Source: an uncultured Thermomicrobiales bacterium (lineage in GTDB: Bacteria > Chloroflexota > Chloroflexia > Thermomicrobiales > UBA6265). From it: a stretch of DNA of 12,380 nt. The stretch's first letter is position 1. Every line of letters starts with the position of its first letter. The translations under genes and the position numbers were made by a program. The stretch lies in NCBI GenBank assembly GCA_902806365.1, contig CADCWJ010000829.1, positions 1 through 12,380 on the forward strand, read 5' to 3'. The notes under the pieces were generated by a model, which worked only from the letters and a program-made list of their open reading frames with translations, did no database searches and had not been told where the DNA came from. Below are positions 7,150 through 12,380 of the stretch, piece after piece.

Positions 7150-8177
7150 GCATGCTCCTCGCTCATTGCGCGTTGTAAGGCGTCCATTGTCAGGTTGCCC
7201 CCAGTAATGATGACCGCGACCTTTGCACCGGCAAGCGACGCGCGCCGTTGATAGGCAGCGGCCAGCCCCGCCGCGCCGGCTCCCTCAGCCAGCAGGTGCA
7301 TGGTTTCCAGCAACGTCAGGAGTGCCCGTTTCATCTCCGAGTCCGACACAAGCACGATGTCGTCGACGGCACCCCACAAAATGGCGGCCGGCAGCGAATA
7401 CGCGGTTCGTGTCGCCAGTCCCTCGGCGAAGGTGTCCGCATGATCCAGTGACTTCAGCTGGCGGGCCTTCCAGGAATCGTGAACGGCGGGAGCACCGGTC
7501 GCCTGGGCGCCGATCACCGTCAGCTCGGGCCTGATGCCCTTGCCCGCGATACAGGCGCCGCACAGTCCACTGCCGCCGCCTACCGGGACGATCACCACAT
7601 CGAGGTCCGGCTCGGCCTCCATGATCTCCAGCGTGTGCGTGGCCACCCCCGCGATCAGGTCGGGCTCGTTGGCGGAATGGATGAAGTGGCCGCCGGTGCG
7701 CTCCGCATACCGCTGGGCTTCGGCGAAGCAGGCATCGAAATCGTGTCCCGCGTAAATGATCTCGGCACCCAAACGTTTCATCGCCGCTACCTTGAGCGGG
7801 TTGGCGCGCTGCGGCAGGAAGACGGTCGCCTTGACGCCGAACTGGCCGGCGGCGTACGCGATCGACTGCCCATGGTTTCCGGTGGACGCCGCGACTACAC
7901 CGTTGCGCCGTGTTTCTTCCGGCAACCGGCTCAGCAAATAGAGCCCGCCGCGTACCTTGAAGGCACCGGTTGGCTGGAGGGTCTCGCATTTGACCATGAG
8001 GTCAAATCCGAGCCGGTCGCTGAGAGCCGGATTTCGCAGGAGGGGTGTCGGCGGCAGAAACGAGCGGATCGTCGATCGAGCCCGGTACACGTCCGCCAGG
8101 GTGGGCAGCGGGCCATGCCAGGGGCTGCCGGCAGTGCTGGCGCGGTCCACGTTCGTTGTTGCCGCGGGGAGTGTCAC
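7143..8177 (-). CDS. Threonine/serine dehydratase-family PLP enzyme
   Basis: 344 aa from GTG 8177; fold-type II PLP enzyme. Visible motifs, numbered from that start, are the Schiff-base lysine in PTGAFKVRGG (K74), the phosphate/substrate loop ASTGNHGQS (97-105), the PLP-phosphate glycine loop GGGSGL (200-205), EGAGA (298-302) and TGGN (325-328). There is no C-terminal ACT regulatory domain, so it resembles short catabolic dehydratases (TdcB-like), which convert threonine to 2-oxobutyrate and ammonia. Serine, or a hydroxyectoine-pathway substrate (EutB-like), is also possible. The frame is open to an ATG at 8288, but I prefer GTG 8177. It has GGAG 8 nt upstream, the extra 37 residues read as low-complexity Pro/Ser/Arg, and the predicted -10 of the promoter (8280-8285) overlaps the 8288 start codon region. 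The TPR gene follows, overlapping by 7 nt. Confidence 0.85.
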   Translation of the reverse strand: MTLPAATTNVDRASTAGSPWHGPLPTLADVYRARSTIRSFLPPTPLLRNPALSDRLGFDLMVKCETLQPTGAFKVRGGLYLLSRLPEETRRNGVVAASTGNHGQSIAYAAGQFGVKATVFLPQRANPLKVAAMKRLGAEIIYAGHDFDACFAEAQRYAERTGGHFIHSANEPDLIAGVATHTLEIMEAEPDLDVVIVPVGGGSGLCGACIAGKGIRPELTVIGAQATGAPAVHDSWKARQLKSLDHADTFAEGLATRTAYSLPAAILWGAVDDIVLVSDSEMKRALLTLLETMHLLAEGAGAAGLAAAYQRRASLAGAKVAVIITGGNLTMDALQRAMSEEHAW

Positions 8178-8209
8178 GGGGCTGGCTCCAGGCGAGCTGA
8201 TTGGCGATT

Positions 8210-8267
8210 CCGGGCGACGGGAGCCCGGTGCGGGAGGTGATCCGCGTGGGGTCTCGACGATCCCCAC
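8210..8267 (-). other. Two small hairpins in the dehydratase 5' leader
   Basis: CCGGGC-7 nt-GCCCGG (8210-8228) and GTGGGG-10 nt-CCCCAC (8246-8267) are both perfect 6-bp stems lying between the predicted transcription start (about 8273) and the GTG at 8177. They could influence mRNA stability or translation. No known amino-acid or metabolite riboswitch is recognised, and 6-bp GC stems are not rare in GC-rich DNA. Confidence 0.25.
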
Positions 8268-8279
8268 ACACTCGCATTC

Positions 8280-8309
8280 GATATACACGAACGTTCACGC
8301 CGCATTCAA
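8280..8309 (-). promoter_or_regulatory. Promoter for the dehydratase-TPR transcript
   Basis: On the minus strand, TTGAAT (-35, 8309-8304) and TATATC (-10, 8285-8280) are spaced by 18 bp. Shifting the -10 by one base gives GTATAT with 17 bp. The predicted start near 8273 gives a leader of about 95 nt to the GTG at 8177. The region is locally AT-rich against a GC-rich background. Confidence 0.5.
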
Positions 8310-8317
8310 CGTACGTT
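8289..8317. promoter_or_regulatory. Twin palindromic operator candidates in the dehydratase promoter
   Basis: GAACGTTC (8289-8296) and AACGTACGTT (8308-8317) are perfect palindromes whose centres are 20 bp apart, about two helical turns. Seen as direct repeats they are ACGAACGTTCA and ACGTACGTTCA, 11-mers with one mismatch, 22 bp apart. One sits in the -35/-10 spacer and the other overlaps the -35 box, which are classic repressor positions. On the minus strand the second also reads GAAC-GTAC-GTTG, which is close to, but does not fully match, the Gram-positive-type LexA box. The regulator is unknown. Confidence 0.45.
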
Positions 8318-8481
8318 CAGTGTACCATCCTGAACCGTCGCGACAAACGCGTCCACGGCGGGCAGCCACAACCGCTGCCGAGCACGAGGCAATCGCCCGT
8401 CGGGATGCTCATCGAAACGCGTACACTTTCCCGGAATCCGTCGCGATGGACGGAAGGCGCAGACAGGGAAGGGCAGTGAGT

Positions 8482-9330
8482 ATGCCAGAAGACGGGACGT
8501 TCGACGACCGGGTGCGGGACCGGATCGGCGATGTCAACTCGCTTGTCTGCATCGGTCTGGACCCTGCCGTGGCGCACCTCCCGCCGCACATGGGTCGCTC
8601 CGTCGAGTCGGCCGTCACGTTCTGCCAGGCCGTGATCGAAGCGACCCTTCCGTTCGCCGCCGCCTACAAGCCCAACCTTGGTTTTTTCGTTGCGCTTGGC
8701 CGCGCGGGCTTCAATGCTCTCTGGGCCGTCCGGCACTCGATCCCGCGACACATTCCCGTGATCCTCGATTGCAAAACGAATGACCTCGGTGAAACCGCCG
8801 CCGCCTACGCCAGAGGCTGGTTCGACGAGTTCGATTTCGATGCGATCACGGTCAATCCCTATATGGGAGAGGACGCCGTCGCACCGTACCTGACCGATCC
8901 CCGCAAGGGTGTCCTGATCCTCTGCAAGACGAGCAATCCTGGCAGCGGTGATTTCCAGGACATCCGCGACGGGGCCGGCGTTTCCTTGAGCCTTCGCGTC
9001 GCGGACCAGTGCCGTACCTGGCACGAGCGCTACCCGGCGTCAGTCGGACTCGTCGTCGGCGCCACCTATCCGGAACAACTCGCCGACGTGCGACGACGCT
9101 GCCCCGAACAATTGATTCTCCTGCCTGGAATCGGCGCCCAGGGCGGAGCGGTCGCGGAATCGCTTCAGGCGGGCCTCGACCGCGCCGGAGGTGGGCTTCT
9201 CTGCTCGGCGTCGCGATCCATCATCTACGCGGGCTCGGGCCTGGATTACGACACGGCGGCCGGAAATGCCGCGCGCCTGCTTCGGGACCAGATCAATGCC
9301 TCGCGGGCGCCGGCACCGGCCAACGCCTGA
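8482..9330 (+). CDS. pyrF: Orotidine 5'-phosphate decarboxylase
   Basis: 282 aa. It decarboxylates OMP to UMP, the last step of de novo pyrimidine synthesis, in the cytoplasm. Length and motifs fit the group-2 (mycobacterial-type) family. FVCIGLDP-like LVCIGLDP is at 21-28, AYKPNLGFF at 61-69, the catalytic Asp-Lys-Asp in LDCKTNDLGET (D96, K98, D101), ITVNPYMGEDA at 122-132, LCKTSNPGSGDFQ at 147-159, and LLPGIGAQGG at 213-222. In most group-2 enzymes the catalytic stretch reads DxKRGD; here the two inner residues are Thr-Asn. I start at ATG 8482 because GGGAAGGG lies about 8 nt upstream. GTG 8476 is an in-frame alternative only two residues longer. The frame further upstream is antisense to the dehydratase. 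No other pyr genes are nearby, and parA follows after 232 bp. Confidence 0.95.
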   Translation: MPEDGTFDDRVRDRIGDVNSLVCIGLDPAVAHLPPHMGRSVESAVTFCQAVIEATLPFAAAYKPNLGFFVALGRAGFNALWAVRHSIPRHIPVILDCKTNDLGETAAAYARGWFDEFDFDAITVNPYMGEDAVAPYLTDPRKGVLILCKTSNPGSGDFQDIRDGAGVSLSLRVADQCRTWHERYPASVGLVVGATYPEQLADVRRRCPEQLILLPGIGAQGGAVAESLQAGLDRAGGGLLCSASRSIIYAGSGLDYDTAAGNAARLLRDQINASRAPAPANA

Positions 9331-9371
9331 GCATATTCGGTCAGGCTTTCGATGGAGGAACGTTGCGCCGC

Positions 9372-9381
9372 ATGCTAGGAT
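9372..9381 (+). promoter_or_regulatory. Candidate extended -10 promoter for parA
   Basis: TGC-TAGGAT (9373-9381) fits the extended -10 pattern TGn-TAnnnT, which can work without a good -35, and none is seen. A start near 9388 would leave a leader of about 175 nt before the parA ATG. The whole 232-bp gap between pyrF and parA contains no convincing gene and no terminator hairpin for pyrF. Confidence 0.3.
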
Positions 9382-9437
9382 CGGAAGCCAGGGTCGATTG
9401 GTCCATTCCCAACCGGTCCTGCCGCCCGCGCCTCACC

Positions 9438-9449
9438 CAGCATGCTGGA
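9438..9449. repeat. 12-bp perfect palindrome upstream of parA
   Basis: CCAGCATGCTGG is perfectly self-complementary, without a spacer, about 50 bp after the predicted parA start site. It does not resemble parS (TGTTTCACGTGAAACA). It might be an operator, for instance for ParA autoregulation, but this is inference. Confidence 0.25.
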
Positions 9450-9562
9450 CCACGCACCCCTTTCTTACAGGTGCCCCGCCTCGAAAGCGATGAGCAGCGG
9501 AGACGACGATCCGAGCCCAGATCCATGAATCCGGTCGGTATCGCCAGGACAGGCGAAGCTCC

Positions 9563-10348
9563 ATGCGGGTTGTTGCATTTGCCAATCAAAAGGGCGGCGT
9601 CGGGAAGACCACGAGCGCAGTCAACACCAGCGTGATCTTCGCCAATGGCGGGCACCGAATCTTGCTGGTCGACCTGGATCCGCAGGGGAACTCGACCTCC
9701 TCGCTGGGAGTCGGCAAGGACGATCTGGACCTGACCGCGTACGACGTGCTGGTCGACGGCGAGGCCGCGGCGGAGGCGGTCGTGCGAGGAGTGCGTCCCA
9801 GGCTCGATCTCCTCGCCAGCACGCCCGTTCTGGCGGGCGCCGAAGTCGAACTGGTCGCCATTGCCCAGCGCGAGCGCCGGCTCAAGGCGGCGTTCGAGCG
9901 CGTCACGGGCGATTACGACCTGACGATCATCGATTGCCCCCCGTCGCTTGGACTGCTCACCGTCAACGCGTTGACCGCCGCCGACTCCGTGATCATCCCG
10001 ATCCAGTGCGAGTTCCTCGCCCTCGAAGGGGTAAGCCAGTTGATCACGACGATCGACCTGGTCAAGCGGCAGCTCAACCCGGACCTCGACCTGCTCGGCG
10101 TGCTGATGACGATGTACGACGCACGGACACGGTTGTCGTCCCATGTCGTCGCCGAGGTCCGGCGCCATTTCGGCGAGCGGATGTTCGAGAGCATCGTGCC
10201 GCGCTCGGTGCGGCTCGCCGAAGCACCGAGCTACGGACAATCGATTACGGAATACGATGCCGCGTCACGTGGGGGTGCCGCCTATCTTGCCTTCGCCTCC
10301 GAGCTTGGCGACAGGGTGGGGCTTACCCCTCGAGTGGCGTCGTCGTGA
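9563..10348 (+). CDS. parA: ParA/Soj-family chromosome-partitioning ATPase
   Basis: 261 aa, the usual length of chromosomal Soj. It is a deviant Walker-A ATPase that dimerises with ATP, binds DNA non-specifically and drives segregation with ParB at parS. The deviant Walker A KGGVGKTT is at 10-17 with the signature Lys10, followed by VDLDPQGNST at 36-45 (Walker A'), IIDCPPSLG (Walker B) and the switch region PIQCEFLALEG. Late motifs VPRSVRLAEAPSYGQSI and YDAASRGGAAY are typical of Soj, so this is not MinD or a cellulose-synthesis BcsQ. The ATG at 9563 sits directly before the conserved RVVAFANQKGG; the ribosome-binding site is weak. There is no parB downstream. guaB begins 53 bp later and is probably co-transcribed. 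Confidence 0.93.
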   Translation: MRVVAFANQKGGVGKTTSAVNTSVIFANGGHRILLVDLDPQGNSTSSLGVGKDDLDLTAYDVLVDGEAAAEAVVRGVRPRLDLLASTPVLAGAEVELVAIAQRERRLKAAFERVTGDYDLTIIDCPPSLGLLTVNALTAADSVIIPIQCEFLALEGVSQLITTIDLVKRQLNPDLDLLGVLMTMYDARTRLSSHVVAEVRRHFGERMFESIVPRSVRLAEAPSYGQSITEYDAASRGGAAYLAFASELGDRVGLTPRVASS

Positions 10349-10401
10349 CGCGGATGGTTCGGCAACGGAACTCGCACTGACGATCGGAAGGACATGCAGG
10401 C

Positions 10402-11952
10402 ATGATCGACACATTCACTCGCGACCTCGGACCCGGCACCCTATCGTCTCCAAACGGCGTGGCCGGGCCGGGGATGCGGGAGGACAAGTTCACCGGGCTT
10501 GGCCTGACCTTCGATGACGTCCTGCTTTTGCCGGCGCGCTCGGATACGCAACCGGCCGATGTCTCCACCCGGACGAGGATTGCGGGGGACATCGTCCTCA
10601 ACATCCCGATCCTCTCCGCCGCGATGGACACCGTGACCGAAGCCAGGCTCGCGATCGCGCTCGCGCGCGAGGGTGGCATGGGGATCGTGCACCGCAACTT
10701 CTCGATCGCCGACCAGGCGGCCGAGATCGACAAGGTCAAGCGCTCCGAATCCGGCATGATCGTCGAGCCGGTGACCCTCGGCCCGGACCAGCCGGTCAGC
10801 GCCGCCCAGGCGGTAATGGAGCGCTATCACATCTCCGGGGTACCGATCACCGACGGCGACGGGCGGCTCGTCGGAATTCTCACCAATCGCGACCTCCGGT
10901 TCATCCAGAATACCGCGCAGCCGATTGCCGACGTCATGACCCGTGACCGCCTGATCACCGCGCCGACCGGTACCACCCTTGACCAGGCCAGTGAGATCCT
11001 GCACCGACACAAGGTTGAAAAGCTCCCGGTCGTCGATGAAGAAGGCTTTCTCACGGGCCTGATCACGGTCAAGGACATCCAGAAAAAGCTCCAATACCCG
11101 CATTCGAGCACCGACGAGCGGGGACGACTGCGTGTCGGCGCGGCAATCGGCGTGGGCGTCAGCGCCGAGGAGCGGGCGATGGCCCTGGTCGAGCGGGGCG
11201 TCGACCTGCTGATCGTCGACACCGCCCATGGCCATTCGGTGGCCGTGCTCGAGATGGTGCGAACGCTCAAGGCACAGGTCCGGATCCCGGTCATGGCCGG
11301 CAACGTCGCGACCGCTCGCGCCGCCGAGGCATTGATCGAAGCCGGGGCCGACGCCATCAAGGTGGGTGTCGGCCCCGGATCGATCTGCACGACGCGGATC
11401 GTCTCGGGCACCGGCGTTCCGCAGGTGACCGCGATTCACGAGTGCGCGAAGGCAGCCGCACCGCATGGTATCCCGGTGATTGGTGACGGCGGGATCCAGT
11501 ATTCCGGGGACATCGCCAAGGCGATCGCGGCCGGGGCCGACGCGGTGATGCTCGGCAGCCTCTTCGCCGGGCTGGACGAGAGCCCGGGCGAGGTGATCCT
11601 GCTCCAGGGGGAGCGCTACAAGGAGTACCGGGGAATGGGATCGCTCGGCGCGATGCACGACCGCTCGTTCTCGAAGGACCGCTACGCCCAGGAAGACATC
11701 GGCAACGTCTCGAAGCTGGTTCCCGAGGGCATCGAGGGCCGGGTGGCCTACAAGGGCTCCCTCGCGCCATTGGTGTACCAACTCGTCGGGGGCCTGCGCT
11801 CCGCCATGGGGTACGCCGGCACTCCAGACATCCCGAGCCTCAAGCGCGACAGCCAGTTCGTGCAGATCACCGCCGCCGGTCTTCGCGAGAGTCACCCTCA
11901 TGATGTCGCGGTGACCAAGGAAGCGCCGAACTACCGGACAACCGCGAGCTGA
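10402..11952 (+). CDS. guaB: Inosine 5'-monophosphate dehydrogenase
   Basis: 516 aa. It oxidises IMP to XMP with NAD+, the committed step of GMP synthesis, in the cytoplasm. Residues are numbered from ATG 10402. GLTFDDVLLLPARS is at 34-47. Two CBS domains occupy about 120-235 (MIVEPVTLGPDQPV..., VMTRDRLITAPTGTTL...). The catalytic Cys is C329 in GPGSICTTRI, and IMP-phosphate binding is at GDGGIQYSGD (361-370) and MLGSLFAG. The flap is EYRGMGSLGAM (408-418), the Arg-Tyr pair that activates water is R427-Y428 in KDRYAQED, and EGIEGRVAYKG is at 442-452. Start choice is open. ATG 10402 has GGAAGGAC about 8 nt upstream, but family members normally begin as at Met25 (10474, MREDKFTGLGLTFDDVLL), which has no clear ribosome-binding site. 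The upstream 24 residues may be a short unusual extension. Confidence 0.97.
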   Translation: MIDTFTRDLGPGTLSSPNGVAGPGMREDKFTGLGLTFDDVLLLPARSDTQPADVSTRTRIAGDIVLNIPILSAAMDTVTEARLAIALAREGGMGIVHRNFSIADQAAEIDKVKRSESGMIVEPVTLGPDQPVSAAQAVMERYHISGVPITDGDGRLVGILTNRDLRFIQNTAQPIADVMTRDRLITAPTGTTLDQASEILHRHKVEKLPVVDEEGFLTGLITVKDIQKKLQYPHSSTDERGRLRVGAAIGVGVSAEERAMALVERGVDLLIVDTAHGHSVAVLEMVRTLKAQVRIPVMAGNVATARAAEALIEAGADAIKVGVGPGSICTTRIVSGTGVPQVTAIHECAKAAAPHGIPVIGDGGIQYSGDIAKAIAAGADAVMLGSLFAGLDESPGEVILLQGERYKEYRGMGSLGAMHDRSFSKDRYAQEDIGNVSKLVPEGIEGRVAYKGSLAPLVYQLVGGLRSAMGYAGTPDIPSLKRDSQFVQITAAGLRESHPHDVAVTKEAPNYRTTAS

Positions 11953-11992
11953 TCGACCGCCTGGCTCGTTCGCCGCACCGATGAGGAACGCC

Positions 11993-12380
11993 ATGACAGC
12001 AATCGATTCCTCGACCGAGTTCGGAAAGCGCCTTCAGGAGCGACTGCGTTCGGAGGAGATCATCTGGCTGGTGACCGTGACGGAGCGCGGCGTGCCCCAG
12101 GCCAGTCCCGTGTGGTTCCATTGGCAGGGCGACGAAGTCCTGATCTTTTCGCAACCGGGGACCCGAAGGTCCGGAACATCGGCGGCGTGGACCGCCCAAG
12201 GGGCCAGCTGCGTCACCGGCCGGGATAAGGACCAGCCTGCGTCAGCTGGGTTGGCCGTTACAGTGCACCCACGATCCACCGAACACTTGTCCACCGGACG
12301 TTATCTCCGTCGCGTTCTCCAGGTTACCGGGGAGAGCGACGAGTCACGCGGACATTGCCCGTTTTTTTATCAAATAGGCC
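11993..12380 (+). CDS. PPOX-class flavin/F420-binding protein, cut by window end and frame-disrupted
   Basis: The start is ATG 11993, with GAGGAAC 5 nt upstream and 40 bp after guaB, so it is probably in the same transcript. An in-frame ATG lies at 11981, but the ribosome-binding site favours 11993. Residues 1-57 are good pyridoxamine-5'-phosphate-oxidase-like (split-barrel) sequence: EEIIWLVTVTERGVPQASPVWFHWQGDEVLIFSQPGT. This subgroup includes F420- or FMN-dependent reductases of the Rv3369 type. The family normally continues (K)VRNIxxNP. Here that text appears one base out of frame (AAG GTC CGG AAC ATC at 12166-12180), implying one lost base near 12164. The shifted frame stops at 12226. 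Later, TEHLSTGRYLRR reads again in the original frame, so there would be more than one shift. The original frame stays open to the window end, but after about residue 57 it does not look like protein. Confidence 0.6.
   Translation, partial: MTAIDSSTEFGKRLQERLRSEEIIWLVTVTERGVPQASPVWFHWQGDEVLIFSQPGTRRSGTSAAWTAQGASCVTGRDKDQPASAGLAVTVHPRSTEHLSTGRYLRRVLQVTGESDESRGHCPFFYQIG

Larger units (their letters stand above)
8178..8481. other. Divergent region between the dehydratase and pyrF
   Basis: This 304-bp gap holds two short hairpins in the dehydratase leader (8210-8228 and 8246-8267), the dehydratase promoter with two palindromes (8280-8318), and, towards pyrF, only a weak -10 candidate TACACT at 8422-8427 without a recognisable -35. 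The plus-strand frame continues open upstream of pyrF into the dehydratase, but that is antisense and has no coding character. Confidence 0.5.

Noticed and set aside
8308..8321. LexA/SOS box in the dehydratase promoter
   Set aside because: GAAC-N4-GTTG misses the final conserved bases of the GAAC-N4-GTTC site, and the dehydratase is not a DNA-repair gene; kept only as an unassigned palindrome.
7957..8481. Upstream extension of the pyrF reading frame
   Set aside because: It runs antisense through the dehydratase and its promoter; the family N-terminus and the ribosome-binding site both fit ATG 8482.
10260..10275. CACGTG core near the parA end as a possible parS
   Set aside because: Only the central hexamer matches; the flanks do not fit TGTTTCACGTGAAACA.
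10441..11994. A 517-codon open frame on the minus strand covering almost all of guaB
   Set aside because: It is antisense to an unmistakable IMP dehydrogenase; the long open frame follows from high GC and codon bias, and the protein is His/Arg/Asp-rich without family motifs.
1..12380. Mobile elements, CRISPR arrays, tRNA or rRNA genes
   Set aside because: I saw no transposase or integrase motifs, no regularly spaced repeats, no terminal inverted repeats and no tRNA- or rRNA-like stretches on either strand.

Overview
This is a GC-rich bacterial chromosomal segment with ordinary housekeeping genes and no phage, IS, CRISPR, tRNA or rRNA signal. The organism is inferred, with moderate confidence at best, to be a high-GC member of the Chloroflexota (Thermomicrobia/Sphaerobacter-like) or a similar lineage. 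The reasons are the seven-iron ferredoxin, a group-2-type orotidine decarboxylase, a PPOX-class flavin/F420 protein and a long PP2C-like/propeller membrane protein.

Layout. At 2-1237 (+) is the C-terminal two thirds of a thiamine-diphosphate enzyme of the acetolactate synthase superfamily, cut by the window edge. A small unrecognised gene (1263-1532, -) converges on it. A 330-bp gap follows, with a good sigma70-type promoter and an odd palindrome, and leads into a [3Fe-4S][4Fe-4S] ferredoxin (1863-2102, +). A perfect 14-bp hairpin separates the ferredoxin from the next gene block, which converges on it.

The minus-strand block from about 8300 down to 2215 holds three main genes: a threonine/serine-dehydratase-family PLP enzyme, a 40-residue-register TPR protein overlapping it by 7 nt, and an 803-aa membrane protein. 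The membrane protein has a PP2C-like cytoplasmic domain that has lost the metal-binding motifs, one transmembrane helix, and a propeller-like extracytoplasmic part. The last gene has its own candidate -10 and possibly a 61-residue leader ORF that overlaps it as TGATG. The dehydratase promoter carries two palindromes with centres exactly 20 bp apart. One covers the -35 box and the other lies in the spacer.

The plus-strand block from 8482 to the end holds pyrF (UMP synthesis), an orphan ParA/Soj ATPase, guaB (IMP dehydrogenase, GMP synthesis) and the start of a PPOX-class protein. The reading frame of that last gene breaks about 170 bp in, which means either sequence error near a contig end or gene decay. 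The nucleotide-synthesis genes pyrF and guaB flank parA, and no parB or parS is visible.

The least explained element is the TPR plus degenerate-PP2C/propeller pair. It could be a sensor or scaffold module, but nothing in the sequence proves its function.
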